Source: Cephalopachus bancanus
Taxonomy: Eukaryota > Chordata > Mammalia > Primates > Tarsiidae
Direction: 5' to 3'
Length of the DNA: 64,000 nucleotides
Assembly: GCA_027257055.1 (NCBI GenBank)
Contig: JAPVLO010000019.1
Span: 10,807,001 to 10,871,000 of the forward strand
How positions within the stretch are numbered: position 1 is the first letter of the stretch; each line of letters opens with the position of its first letter. This document shows, piece by piece, positions 21,300-33,661 of the stretch. A program made the translations under genes and the position numbers. The notes under the pieces are model-generated. The model made no database searches and was not told the origin of the DNA. It saw only the letters and a list, made by a program, of their open reading frames with translations.

Positions 21300-22970
21300 C
21301 AAGCAAGAGGTTTGTTGGAAAAGACTTGCCCTGCTCCTCTCGAACCTCTGGACTTGATTCAAGGCATTTTTCTAGAAGCTTACTCTCTTCACCTCTGTAG
21401 ACAGGAGTACCGGGTGAGCTTGTCCCCGGAACAGGTTTTTATATCCAGTTGCCCAGTTAGGATGAATCAGAGTCCTTGCCACAATCAATTAGCTTTCATG
21501 TAAAAAGGTCAAGAATTCCTTTTACTACTATCTCCTGGACTGCACCCCAAATTTATCTCTTTTAATCTTCTAGTCCGCATGGGAAAGGGAAGCTACTCTG
21601 CACCAGTGCTTCATAGCTGATGTCCCAGCAGGAAGGATACTAGGCCTTGTCCTAAGAACTACCACTGATACTATTATTAACTACCTTGTGGGGATTCTAT
21701 TCCAAAGTGCCAGAGGACACTTTTATGCTCATGGATATCAGCTTAGAGGATTGATAGGGAGGAAAACCAGTGCTGCTGCCTGGCACGAGGAGTGCCCAAC
21801 TAAACTGTGGCTCCTCTTGAAAAAAATCTCTCTTTTCTCTCTCAAAAAAAATCCAAAACGGAGATTGAGTGGTTGTCTCTTTTTTGTGGTGTCACATGGT
21901 GTATCCTGCAGCACTAAGGACAAATGTCAATGGAGCACATACTTGGTCAGAGAGCAAAAATTGTATAAAAAGTGCAATAAAATTGAGTATGGTAAATTAT
22001 AGATGCTTTAACTGATGATACTTCAGCATCTAGGGACTGTGAATCTCAGTATTAAAAGTTATTACAGTCAGGTTTCCTTTTGTAATTGATCATCTTTTTG
22101 TCTATGGAAAATAAAATGAACCAAACAACATAAATTACCCCGAATATTTTTGTCAGCATTCCCTAACATCACAAAGTACTAGATCCTCTTATAAATGTAA
22201 AGAAGATAGAAGTTGTGGTTGATTTACTCTATGGTAGTTGTATCTTCCCAAGATGAATAACTTGATATTTATGAATATTCCAAAAACAAATGAGGGATCT
22301 ATTTACATACCTCATTAAAGATCCCTTTTTTAGTAGGAGTATGTTTCTAATTTTATATATCCATACACATCTATTTTCCTCATGTGGATGAAAAATAATT
22401 AATGTTATACTGGAATTTATACTTGGATATTGGTGTTTGAAAGACACAAATTATGCTAAAGATCTCAACAACTGAAAATAATGCATTATAATAATGATAT
22501 TGCCTGTAATGTGTTAATAGCACCTTGGACTCTTATTTTCTTGCTTAGTCTTTATACTTTCAAACACTTGGCCATTATCCTCTTTCTGTCTTGTTACTTA
22601 TGATTTTTAATATGAAAATTGGAGAATTGTGATGCTAAGAAATAGTGTTTTATTTTTAGACATTTGATAAAACAGTATTGTCTTTTATAAATGTTATCAT
22701 TTATAATCTCAGATAAAGGGTTCTCTTATAAGTTTTTTGTTCTCTTATTCTTGCTCTTCTTTTTTTGTGATATATATAACATGCCATACTTGAGCAAAAC
22801 CAAAAAAAACTAATTTTGTGTCTGAGGTATGATCTTCAACCCACACATTCGAACTCAGAAAACTAGGACAGAAACTGCAGCTATTAGTCAACTTAGATGA
22901 AATTTAATTCTTAGTTTTCAAAACAATGCTAATATAAATTTCATGTAGGAAATGACATGCATGACTTTGC
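21300..22970. other. 1.7 kb without recognised gene or repeat
   Basis: A slightly GC-richer part (21310-21930) carries small frames (21312-21503, 21688-22002) without family resemblance. 'gcaataaaattgag' near 21973 is a polyadenylation-like motif, so a retropseudogene or LTR scrap is possible but not shown. Confidence 0.4.
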
Positions 22971-22974
22971 TTTT

Positions 22975-23340
22975 CTTCATTCATTCTTTCAAAGGATATT
23001 TATTGAGCAGTTGCTATTCATTAAGAATTCTACAAGGCACTTAAGAGCTGAATAAAGCAGCTAGCCTTCATAAATTCAAAAGAGGTAAATTCAATAATTA
23101 GAGGAAGAATAATGTATTATTATAGAGGTTTGTGCATTAGACCCTGAGAACACCTAGGGGGAATCGTAGATTTTATGATCGTGGAAGGCTTCTCAGAAGA
23201 GGTGATATATGAACTGAGGTTCCAACATCAAATGTGGCTTAGCCAAAAGAGAAGAGGAATGTCATTATCTGAACAGCATGTGTAAAAATCCAGATAGCCA
23301 GATTACCTTTAGGATTTCATATTCTGGGTAGTAAGAGAAA
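22975..23340 (-). mobile_element. L2 LINE 3' end, antisense
   Basis: 'ttcattcattctttcaaaggat', 'atttattgagcagttgctatt', 'ctgaataaagcagc' and 'gaaggcttctcagaagaggtgat' follow the reverse L2 3' region in order. Confidence 0.65.
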
Positions 23341-23344
23341 AGTC

Positions 23345-24230
23345 TGAAAGTATAGGCTGGAAATCAGATATTTTATATTCATCTTGAATTCAGAATGTTG
23401 AAAAATTTAACAAGCAAGTGACCATAGACAAATTTGTTTTAATTTCACATCCTTAAATTTTTAAAATAAAATCTGGATATTATTTTAGAATTTGGTATGA
23501 ACAAGATCTCCCATCCCACACTGTTAAAACAAAGACATATAGGTTAAATCACTTAGCCCTTCGATTACATTTTTAAGTGGTTAAACAGCTCTAAAATCCA
23601 GAGTTTTTAAATATTCTTACATAAATGCTCAGTGCAATTGAATATGGGGGCATTTTCCTGGTTTACCTTTCCTCCAAGATAACAGTGAATAGTTTAATAA
23701 GGTATTTAGAAAAAACATCACAGTTATAAACATACTGGTCCAAATTGGTGTGGTTTTAGGTATTTGTTTGTTAAACATGCAGTTTATGCCAAAAAACACA
23801 TTACGTATTCAGCTGCTCAGAGAAAGTCTGTCAGAATTAGAGGTGGTCACCAGTCAGATGATATGTCGGTATCAGGTGGCAGATGTTTATGTCTGGAGTA
23901 TAGAAAATCACCATGAAAATACCCTGTGGACTCATCATCTCATTTCATTGTGCTATTAAAAAACACCTGTGAACTTTCTTTATAAATCTGTAAGTTTTAG
24001 ATGCCTTTCCATAGCTATACCTTTTTAATCATTATAAACTCAACAGACATTTTCTGTCAGTATATATGACATCATTGAAGAAATGGATACTATAACAATT
24101 CATTTATTTTTAGTACACAAAGATGTTTATGTATATATTTATTTATTAACAACTTGTTGACTGAATATTAATCTGATTCTAGAACATAATACTCAAGGCA
24201 TATCCCAAGATAGAGTGTATTATATTATTT
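23345..24230. other. Nothing recognised
   Basis: AT-rich. The frame at 23750-23959 has no family features. Confidence 0.45.
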
Positions 24231-24232
24231 TT

Positions 24233-24535
24233 GGCCAGGCATATTATCTTTAATCATGCCTGTAATCCCAGCACTTTGGGAGTCTGAGGAGGGAAGATTG
24301 CTTGAGCCCAGGAATTCAAGACCAGCCTACGCAGCATAATGAGACCTCCTCTCTACAAAAAATTAGTGGGCTGTGGTGTTGTGCAACTATAGTCCCAACT
24401 ACTCAGAACGCTGAAGCAGAAAGATTGTCTGAATCCAGGAGGTCAAGGCTGTGGTGAGCCGTGATCGTATCACTTGCACTTCAGCCTGGGTGACAGAGTG
24501 AGACCAGGACCCCCCCACCAAAAAAAACCCAAATA
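24233..24535 (+). mobile_element. AluJ-type dimeric Alu
   Basis: A classical dimeric Alu with the old J-type body. The left monomer has 'cctgtaatcccagcactttgggag' and 'ttgcttgagcccaggaattcaagaccagcct'. A-rich linker and right monomer with 'tgagccgtgatcg' and 'cagcctgggtgacagagtgagacc' follow. High divergence fits a copy inserted early in primate evolution. Confidence 0.92.
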
Positions 24536-24539
24536 TTTT

Positions 24540-25435
24540 CTCTGAAGAATAGTCAGCAAAAAAAGTAATAATCCTAACACTGAGCATATTTTAGGGGAAA
24601 AATACAAACAATATAACATACGCTGTTAACTGGAGACATATGGTGACACTGAGGAGAAAAGAAATGAAACTCTTTTTCATTCACCCATCCTTTCAAAATC
24701 ATTCACTCCCACCTAACATTTTCCCTTCTCTTTTCCTTGCTTTGTGCATTAAACTTCTTTTGAAAACTGCAATAAAGCATTATAGATATAAATAAAGCCC
24801 CAGCTCTCCCTTGTTTTACCATCACTTTCACTCTCCAGTTCAAGATCCTCAAATTGGTAAGTATCTTTGCCGTGCCCTTCGCATGTGTGCTTTTATGACA
24901 CATAAGTATCCAGCACAACATATGAATGGATTTATCTCAAACAAACTTATTATTCTTACGTGTGATTTATTTTAAAGATGGTATAATATTTTATTCTTCT
25001 GTGTTTTCTCTTTAACTCAAAATTTTAGATTTATTATTGATTAATGTAAATCTTTTTCAATTGTGTATACACACATATTAGGGAAAACTGAAATTAATCA
25101 TTCTTTTCTTTACTTATGGACTGTGTGTACCTTATATATTTTTGCTATTAGCTGTCTTGCTGCAATGCCTGTGTTGTAGCTGCATTCTTGGGCACAGATA
25201 TAATAGCTTCTACATGGGGGAAATTAGGGCTGGATCTAGCTCATGGGGTACTTTTGTGGAAACTAATGACTTTCCATATTAGATATTGATACCTCATCAG
25301 GGTGCATGATGGTATGCATAGACAAAGATGAGCTGAGGCTCCAGTTATACTCTTTAGTTAAACCTCCTTATCTAGGACACAATTTGATTGCTCTGATAGA
25401 GCCTAGAAATAAAATCACTGGAGCATTGGGAATGT
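24540..25435. other. Nothing recognised
   Basis: No gene. Parts after 25050 may belong to the antisense L1M that is clear from 25440 on, but I cannot follow it. Confidence 0.4.
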
Positions 25436-25439
25436 GCAT

Positions 25440-25800
25440 CTACTTCTTCGCTTGATAGTATTACTAAATTCTTCCCCAGCATGTTTGTATCAATTATGTT
25501 GTCCTCAATAGAGTTTAACAACTTGAAATTTCTCACATAACTTCCAAATTTTTGTATGGCCAGATATTTTATTTTTTCATCTATTTGATGGATGTGAAGA
25601 GATATCTTATTGTTGCCATAAAGCAATCAGTTCTAAGATGCTTGTGAAGATAAGACTGGTCAAATATATGCCCAGATTTTGGTTTGTCTTTCTTTTTTTA
25701 AATGAAATTACCCCTGCTGCACAAAAGTTTTAATTTTAATGGAGACATATTTACCAGAACTTTTATTTATAGCTTATACTTGTGATACAGTCTACCTGCC
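25440..25800 (-). mobile_element. Old L1M fragment, antisense (C-terminal ORF2 region)
   Basis: 'cagatattttattttttcatct', 'tggatgtgaagagatatcttattgttg' and 'gctgcacaaaagttttaattttaat' are decayed antisense landmarks of L1 ORF2 3' sequence in the expected order. Confidence 0.5.
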
Positions 25801-26089
25801 TTAATCACTTGATAGCTGGAGAATGCAACAGTTCTGGGAATCTACATGGGAGAATATCTACCCAAGAGTTAGTGTCCCATATTAGACACTAAATTCTACT
25901 CTAGTCTTTAGTTCAAATTTTATTAAGCATAAACAATCTTCATAGGGTTGACAAAATATATAGTTATCATTTTTGATTCAAGACAATTGTATCAACAGTG
26001 ATAAAATATCTAGCTAGATACTTGTAGAATAATAAATAATTCCATAGCAAAGATAAACAGAGACAAATCAAAGTTTTAAAGGTAAAATG

Positions 26090-26568
26090 TACATTATAAA
26101 AATACTGAAAGAAAATACAGGTACATATTTTCATAATCCTTGGGCTTCAGAAGTTTTTATTAAATTTTATAGGTAACTTGGGGATCATAAATAAATCATG
26201 ACTAGATCTGAATTCATAAGTTAAACTTTTCTTTGGCAAAGCACTACAAGTTATAAATACAGAAATGAAAGTAAAGAAAGACAAATCTAAGAAAAAGAGA
26301 AAAAATTTCTAAACAAATATGCCATACAAGGTATTAATATTTTTATTCCATAAACATATTTTAAGAGCAAAAGAAAATGATCACACAGTAATAGAAATAT
26401 TAACAATGCATGTGAACAAGTTATTACTAAAGAACAAATATAACTGTTAATATTAAATTCATTAGTCCTCTAGTAATTGCAAATAAAAACTAAGATGTTA
26501 ATGTTTTACTTAACACATTACAAAAAAAATCAGAAATGTGAAAATTAATTGTTTAAGATATGATAATA
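26090..26568 (+). mobile_element. Ancient L1ME, segment 1 of 4 (split by later insertions)
   Basis: The end of this segment ('cattagtcctctagtaattgc', 'aaataaaaactaagatg') is the L1ME ORF2 C-terminal region. It continues, after removing the L1 at 26569-26890, directly into 26902. Confidence 0.55.
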
Positions 26569-26890
26569 TTATGAACTTCACAGCAACTTCAATGGATTTA
26601 CAGTCTGTAATATTCAGTGATTTATCACAGAAACAAAGACCTGAGTACCACATGTTCTCATGCATAAGCGGACTCTGAATAATTATCATAATACTACAAG
26701 AATAGGATTGGCAGTAGCAGGACACTGCCAAAGAAGGCAAACTTATCCATCAATAAGTTTACCTGATCTCAAACCAAGTGAAGTGGGAACCAAACTGAGG
26801 CCCAAACTTTACCTTTACAATGACTGTTTGTATACCTAACCCTGAATTGTACCCTACATCTTTGAAATAAAAATTTAAAAAATAAAAAAC
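26569..26890 (+). mobile_element. LINE-1, severely 5'-truncated (3' UTR only)
   Basis: It begins at 'ttatgaacttcacagcaac' just after ORF2 and ends 'gaattgtaccctacatcttt' plus an A-rich tail. The 11-base TSD ATATGATAATA is exact at 26558-26568 and 26891-26901. It is inserted in the L1ME. Confidence 0.9.
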
Positions 26891-26901
26891 ATATGATAAT
26901 A

Positions 26902-27223
26902 AGGTAGTTTTATACAACTTCTGTCATATAGTAAAAACTCAATTAAGTGTAGTTATATGTTAATAACAGTGCTTGAGGTTATGGAGAAAATTGCACTCAC
27001 ATTCACAGCTGAGGATGCAAATTGGTATAATCAAGTTTTAAAAATATACTCTGACTGCAGTATAGAACAGATTGGTAAAATTATATGCAAGGTTAAATGT
27101 AATAATATATTGCTAAAATGTATTTAAAGATAAATGTATTAAAGACATTCATCAAGCCAGTGTTAATACTAGACTAAAATTGGAAAGAGCTTAGAGGCAC
27201 AATTAGAAAATTTGGTTAAATTA
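26902..27223 (+). mobile_element. Ancient L1ME, segment 2 of 4
   Basis: The sequence continues the old element with decayed ORF2 landmarks ('ttatggagaaaattgcactc', 'gtataatcaagttttaaaaa', 'attagaaaatttggttaaatta'). Its last 19 bases are the target-site copy of the next L1. Confidence 0.6.
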
Positions 27224-30200
27224 CACAAACAAGATCATCCCAAAACACACAAAGGCATGGATGCTAAATAACATGTGACTGAACAACTTCTGGGACAATA
27301 TGGTTATCAAAATAGAACAAAAAGATTCCTGGAAATAAATGAAAATGAAGACGGATATTATCAGAACCTCTCGGATGCCATGGAAGTACTGTTAAGAGGA
27401 AAATTTATAACATTGCATTGAGTGTACACATCAAGAAAACACAAAGATCACAAGTAGACAGCGTAATGTCACATCTAAAGGAACTAGAAAGGCAAGATCA
27501 TCTAAATCCTACCATGAGTAGAAGAATCTAGATCATCAAGATAAAATCAAAATTGCAGGATATAGAAGACAAAAATATTATAGAATTAACAAGACAAGAA
27601 GCTGGTTCTTCAAAAGGATAAGTAAGACTGACAGACCCCTGATCAGATTGACTAAAAAGAGAGAGAGAGAAAGCCCAAAAAACACAATTAAAAACACAAA
27701 AAGTGAAGTTACAACTGACCCTGAAGAAGTTGAAAATATTGTCAGAAATTACTATGAACACCTGTATGCAAATAAACTAGAAACTCTAAAGGAAATGGAG
27801 GACTTTCTGACATCACACAACCTCCCAAGTTTGAAACACAAAGAAATCAGAACTCGAAATAAAGTAATAATGAGCCAGGAAATTGACTGAGATATGGGAG
27901 ATCTCCCCAACAGCAAAAAAACAAAAAAGCCCAAAAAAACCCAGACCAGATGACCTCCCAGCTAAATTCTACAAGATACGTACAAGGAGGAGATGCTGTA
28001 AATCTTAGTGAAAACATTCCAGGCAATCAAGAATGATAGAAATCTCAGCAACTCATTTTATGAAGCTAACGTCATACTGATACACAAACTTGGCAAAGAA
28101 CCAACAAAGAGAGAGAATTCCAGGCCAATCTCCTTGATGAACATAGATGCAAAAATTTTCAACAAGATTCTAGCAATTTGGATTCCAGCAGCACATCCCA
28201 AGGATCATCCACCATAACCAGGTGGGCTTCATTCCTGGGATGCAGGGCTGGTTCAACATTTGCAAGACCATGAATGTAATTCAGCACATTAACATGGGTA
28301 AAACAAGGAACCACATAATTATATCATTATTCATAGAAAACATTCAACAAAATCCAGCATCCCTTCCTGAAAAAAAGCCCTTGAGCATCTAGGCATAGAA
28401 GGAACATTCCTCAAAACAGTAAGAGGCATCTATGTTAAAAACACAGGCAACAATTTGGTCAATGGGCAGAAGCTAGAAACATTCCTCTAAGAATGGATCA
28501 GGAAGGGGATGCCCACTTTCACCTCTCCTGTTCAACATAATGTGGGGAGTCTTACCCACAGCAGTCAGGCAAGAGAAGGAAATAGGGTGTATACATATAG
28601 GAAGAGAGAAAGTTACTCTGTCTCTCTCTGCTGATGAGATGATTCTATATTTTGAAAACTAGGAAGTCTGTCAAAAGCTTCCTTGCACTGATAAATGACT
28701 GTGGTAAAGTCTCAGACTACAAAATCAATGTGCAAAAGACAGTTGCATTTCTACACACCAGCAACAAGCAGCCAGGGAACCACATAAAAAACACAATTCG
28801 ATTCACAGTAGCCACACACACAAATGAAATACTTTGGCTTCCACCTAACGAGAGAAGCGAAAGATCTTTGCAATGAGTACTATAAAATACTACTTAAAGA
28901 AATCAAGGATGATTCAAAAAAATGGAAAAACATTCCATGCTCATGGATTGGAGGAATCAATATTTTCAAGATGGCAAACCTACCCAAGGCAATCTACAGA
29001 TTCAATGCAATACTCATCAAATTACTGACATCATTTTTCTCAGAACTGAAAATGATAATAAAGAAATTCATATGGAATTTAAAAAGATCACGAATAGCCA
29101 AAACAATCCTCAACAATCACACTTCCAGACTTTAAACTTTATTACACAAGGCTACAATATCCAAAACAGCCTGGTACTAGTACAAGAATGGTTACACAGA
29201 CCAATGGAACAGGACAGAGATTCCAGAAGCACAAACACAAATTCTCAACTAACTCATCTTTGAGAAAGCCACCAGTAACAATTACTGGGAAAAGGAGACC
29301 ATACTTTGCAAATGGTACTAGGAAAACTGGCTGACCACATGCAAAAGAATGAAACTGGATCCCTATTTATCAAAATATACAAAAATCAACTCAAAGTGGA
29401 TCAAAGACCCAAATGCAAAACCTCAATCTATAAGAATCCTGGAAGAAAATGTAGGAAACACCCTTTGCACATTGGAATAGGCAAATAATTCTTGACTAAG
29501 TTTCCAAAAGTGAATGCCATAAAAGGTAATATAGACAAGTGGGATCTCATCAAATTGAAAAGCTTTTATACCACAAAAGAAGCCATTAAGCAAGTAAAGG
29601 GACAACCCACAGAATGGGAAAAAAATTTGCAAATTATGCATCTGAAAAGGCCTAAAATCCAGAAATTATAAGGAATTCAAACAAAGAGAAGGGAAAAAAA
29701 AATTCTCCTTAAAAAGTGGGCAAAGGACATGAACAGACACTTCTCATAGGAAGACATACAAGCAGCCAAAAAACATAGGAAAAAATGCTCAGCTTCACTA
29801 ATCATCAGAGAAATGCTAAACAAAATTACAATGAGATTCCACCTAACTTTGGTAAGGATTGACTATCATTAATACGTCAAAAAACAACAGATGCTGGTGT
29901 AGTTGCAGGGAGAAGGGAATGCTTCTATACTCTTGATAGGAGTGCAAGCTAATTCAATCTTTATGGGAAAGCAATGTAGCTATTCCGAAAAAAAACTAAA
30001 TACTGACCTTCCATATGATCCAGCAATTCTTCTCCTGGAAATATACCCAGAAGAACATAAATCATTCTACAAAAAACTAAAACAAAAAAAGACACCTGCA
30101 CACACATGTTTATTGCCACACTATTCACAATAGCAAAAACATGGAACCAACCTTACTGCCCATCTAAAGTGGACTGTACAAAGAAAATGTGGGACATATA

Positions 30201-30575
30201 CACAATGGAGTATTATGCAGCCATAAAGAAGAACAAAAGCATGGATTTTACAGCAAATTGGATAAAGTTGGAGACCATAATACTAAGTAAACTATCACAG
30301 AAACAAAGAATTGAATGCAACGTATTCTTACTCATATGCGGTCCTTGAACATTAGTCACCTTAACACAAAGGAGGGACCAGCAATTGCTGGGGACTGCTA
30401 GGGGAGGGAGAGAGAGAGGACAGTGGGAGGCACATGGCAGCACAAAGGGTACCTGGTTCACTACTAGGAGGAGTGAGGGCCAGTGAGAAGCCCAAACTTC
30501 ACCTACATGCAGCCAACTTAGTAGTTTATCTTCACTTGTATGCCACATCTCTATAATAAAATAAAATTTAAAATA
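27224..30575 (+). mobile_element. LINE-1, 5'-truncated (most of ORF2 plus 3' UTR)
   Basis: The copy begins near the end of the endonuclease domain and runs to 'tgccacatctctataataaa' and an A-rich tail. It is flanked by a perfect 19-base TSD, AGAAAATTTGGTTAAATTA, at 27205-27223 and 30576-30594. Numerous stops and frameshifts show that it is not recent despite the intact TSD. It is inserted in the ancient L1ME. Confidence 0.95.
27300..30330 (+). pseudogene. L1 ORF2 remnant (linker, reverse transcriptase, Cys-rich end)
   Basis: ORF2 fragments lie in three frames. At 27648-27890 is the pre-RT linker. At 28008-28217 are RT fingers with '[34 protein letters not shown]'-type order, where only short motifs are intact. 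At 28620-28655 the active-site FADD has become 'SADE', so a catalytic aspartate is lost. At 28824-29135 is the thumb. At 30106-30348 is the C-terminal end with the 'MWDIYTMEYYAAIKKNK' motif. It is a non-functional fossil of the L1 RNA-copying enzyme. Confidence 0.85.
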
Positions 30576-30594
30576 AGAAAATTTGGTTAAATTA

Positions 30595-30640
30595 ATTATT
30601 GTATATCAAAGCAATCAAATACTATCAGCCATCACAAATA
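30595..30640 (+). mobile_element. Ancient L1ME, segment 3 of 4
   Basis: 'aaatactatcagccat' is the decayed end of ORF2. It follows on from segment 2 once the younger L1 is removed. Confidence 0.55.
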
Positions 30641-30998
30641 CAATGTCCCCTACATTCGAACTTTCAAATTGCAAAATTTCAAGATGCAAATGTGTATTTG
30701 CATATCCAATCATGTAAGTTAGTTCACATGTGTGGCATACATTGTCACATATATGCATCCTCTCCAAGTGTTTGTGCATCTGTGTACCTTACTGTACAGT
30801 ATAGAGTACAGTAATACAGTATTGATGTCAAGCCTAAGAAGTCTGGAAGCAAGCATAAAAGTAGTGATGATGTAGCTGGTACTGTATAGCTGATTGTGTT
30901 AGTTGGGTACCTAGGGTCACTTTATTGGACATATGAACAAACTGAGCTTAAGAGTATACTCTTAGAATGGAACTCGTTAGCATGTAGGGGATTTGCTG
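30641..30998. mobile_element. Small Tigger-like DNA transposon (MITE-sized)
   Basis: The ends are imperfect inverted repeats: left 'caatgtcccctacattcgaac', right (reverse complement) 'cagcaaatcccctacatgct'. Both are flanked by TA. The interior has 'cttactgtacagtatagag' and 'tgggtacctagggtcact'. The size of ~360 bases and the TA target fit a MER44-like non-autonomous Tigger relative. The family name is from memory. Confidence 0.7.
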
Positions 30999-31062
30999 TA
31001 ATACATTTCTGAGTGGGAAAAACTGCTTAAAAGAGTGGACTATTTATAAGATAATTTATTAT
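30999..31062 (+). mobile_element. Ancient L1ME, segment 4 of 4
   Basis: 'tttctgagtgggaaaaactg' is the block that follows ORF2 in L1ME 3' UTRs. The element fades out in AT-rich sequence. Confidence 0.45.
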
Positions 31063-31333
31063 GTTTAATCACAATGTAAATATATGAATATTAATAATCG
31101 ATATTATATAATGATATAATATAATTAATATGAACTATTAAATAAATTATAGGTAAAGATGTTTAAATAATGTTATATTCTGTGTGTGTGTGTGTATATA
31201 CTATTTTTCTTTGAACAAGTTTGACTTAGTGAAATTCATGAAGAAAACTACTTTGTTTTTCTCAGACCAGTGCTTCAATCACATTCCATCAGATCTTCAG
31301 TGACTTTGGATGATATTCTTGACAGATCCCATA
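31063..31333. repeat. AT-rich, with a short (TG)n near 31181-31194
   Basis: Low complexity: TA-rich runs, then seven to eight TG units followed by TATATA. Confidence 0.6.
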
Positions 31334-31830
31334 TGCATTAGTCTGGGTCACATCAGGAAACAGATGGTACAGCCAACAGTGAAATAAAAATAAGTTTAAT
31401 AAGATGATATTTATGGATATAGTGGTAAGATTGAGGGAACGGGGAAGAAATACTGAAGCCCTCAGAGACTCCCATCAGTGAGCACCAATAAGCTTCAGAG
31501 GTAAGGTTAAAGAACAGAAACCATAGCTATGAGACCCCACAGGAGCGGTCACCACAGGGAAGAAGCATAGACACTAGCCAGCTATATCCAGTGCCAGTGG
31601 TGTAAGTGACATCAATCCCTTGACTTTCCTTTCCTCCCTCTCTCTGACGTCCTGCTGCTGCCCTCATTGGCAGGGCATAATCAGAAGCAAAAGACACAGG
31701 AGCCTGGGGAATATAGTGTGCGGTGGTCAGCCTCCTGGGCAACGAGCAGGATCTAAAAGAGTGCAGAATGTATCAGAAGTGCAAACATTGAGTAACAAAT
31801 ATAATACAAGTTTTCAATGAAGGCTAAGTA
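31334..31830 (-). mobile_element. Old mammalian retroelement 3' end or LTR, antisense
   Basis: Reverse landmarks 'tcaggaaacagatggtacagcc', 'taagtttaataag', 'cctctctctgacgtcctgctgctgc' and 'ggtcagcctcctgggcaac' occur in the order of a widespread mammalian repeat I recognise but cannot name. The small frames on both strands (31527-31742, 31620-31820) are incidental. Confidence 0.5.
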
Positions 31831-32567
31831 GTAAAATCATCTCATTTTTAAGTTAAAACATCCAGACCAGACTATACAAAAACTTAGACCTCATGTTCAG
31901 CTCCAAACTACTACTCCCGCCCCATCAGCTGTGAACTTCCTATTGTACCATCTTTTCTTCTCTTCCTCTGTCCGTTGTATCGCCTCTGCCATCTTCAGAA
32001 ATAGGTCAAGTCCTGGGGGATAGGAATGGAAGTTAAAAGGACATCGACATTTTTATTCAATTAGTGTTGCTTCCTGCCCTTGCTTTAAACACTTACGGTC
32101 ATGGCAAGCATTCAACGTGATCATTCATTTATGGGTTACTTTGTGGGACACTTAGGAACTGTCATCTGGTGAACGAGGCCTTCAGCATGGACCATGCATT
32201 CTTCTGTTGTTGTTTTGAGAAGCTGTCCCTCAGTTTCTGTCCGCGGGTGATGTCAGGTTATTAATGGCTGTAGAGGTAACCTGTCTGAGTTATCTCTTCC
32301 CTATTTTACAACTCTGTGAGTTGTAAAAACTGACAGAAAGGCAAATGGTTTACATTCATAGTAATGCAAATTGTGTCTCGTAGAATACAATTGATTACTG
32401 CTTTATGGATTTTTGCCAATTTTTAGCTATTAAGTAAATTAATTTCAGTATTCTTGATGGGCTTATATATTTGTCTGTTTTTTAGATTCTCATTGTGACC
32501 TTTTACTGATTCTTTCACAGACAAATGAGCTAAAATCTTTGACTATGTGTTTATTTTATGAGTCACG
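31831..32567. other. Nothing recognised
   Basis: No gene or repeat identified. Confidence 0.45.
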
Positions 32568-32580
32568 ATTTTATCTTTTT

Positions 32581-33648
32581 TTAAAAAAAGTGTTTTTATT
32601 TACTTATTTGATCTTACAGTTGTGGGGTACAAGTGGGAATTTACTACGTAAGTAGGCTGCATGCAGGCAAAGTTTGGTTTTATAGCTGGCTTTCTCTTTC
32701 CCTGATAGTGGGTCTGATACCCAGTGTGTTGCTACTTGCTCCCCTCTGTCCTTCCTTCATCCCTCCCCTAGCAGTGCCCAGTATCTGCCATTCTTACCCT
32801 TATGCTAACGTGACTATTGTTCAGAACCCACTTATAAGTAAGAACATGCGGTATTCAGTTCTTTGTTTCTATGATAGTTCACTTACTATGATGGTCTCCT
32901 GCTGCATCCAAGTTGCTGTGAAGGTTTTGATTTTATTCTTCATTGTGGCTGTATAATATTCCATCACACATACGTAACACATTTTCTTGATCCAGTCCAC
33001 TTCGATGGGTAGCAGAGTTGGTTCCATGGTTTTGCTATTGTGGATAGTGTTGCAATACATATGCATTTGCAAGGGTCTTTTTTTGTACAGCTATTTATGC
33101 TCCTCTGGGTATAGTTCCAGGAGAGGGATTGTTGGATCATATGGAAACTCAATTTTTAGTTTTTTGAGGAATCATCACACTGCTTTCCATATAGGCTAAA
33201 CTAGCTTACATTCCCACAGTGTAAAGGCATTTCCTTTTTCTCCAGACCTTCACTAGCACCTGTTATTTTTGACTTATTAATGATGGGCATCATACTAGAG
33301 TTAGATGGCATCTCATTGTAGTTTTATTTTCATTTATCTGATGATTATTGAGGCGGAGCATTTTTTCATGTGTTTATTGGCTGCCTGTATATCTTCTTTT
33401 GAGAAGTATCTGTTCTTGTCCTTTGCCTACTTTTAAATTTTTTTCCCTTTCAATTCATTTGACTTCCTTGTAGATCCTGAATGTTAGGCCTTTGTCTGAT
33501 ATTGCAAATATTTTTTCCCATTCTGTGGGTTGTCTTTTTACTCTTTCAATGGTTTCTTTTGCTGTGCAAAAGCTTTTCAAATAGATAAAGTCCCATCTGT
33601 TTATCTTAGCTTTTATTGCAATTGCTTTTATTGTGTTTGTATGTCATA
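32581..33648 (-). mobile_element. LINE-1, 5'-truncated, antisense
   Basis: Poly-T, then the L1 3' UTR ('gttgtggggtacaagtgg'), then ORF2 C-terminal sequence in reverse, ending within ORF2 near 'tcccatctgtttatctta'. The TSD ATTTTATCTTTTT (32568-32580) matches ATTTTAGCTTTTT (33649-33661) at 12 of 13 bases. Minus-strand frames at 32869-33072 and 32964-33152 carry broken ORF2 C-terminal sequence. Confidence 0.9.
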
Positions 33649-33661
33649 ATTTTAGCTTTTT

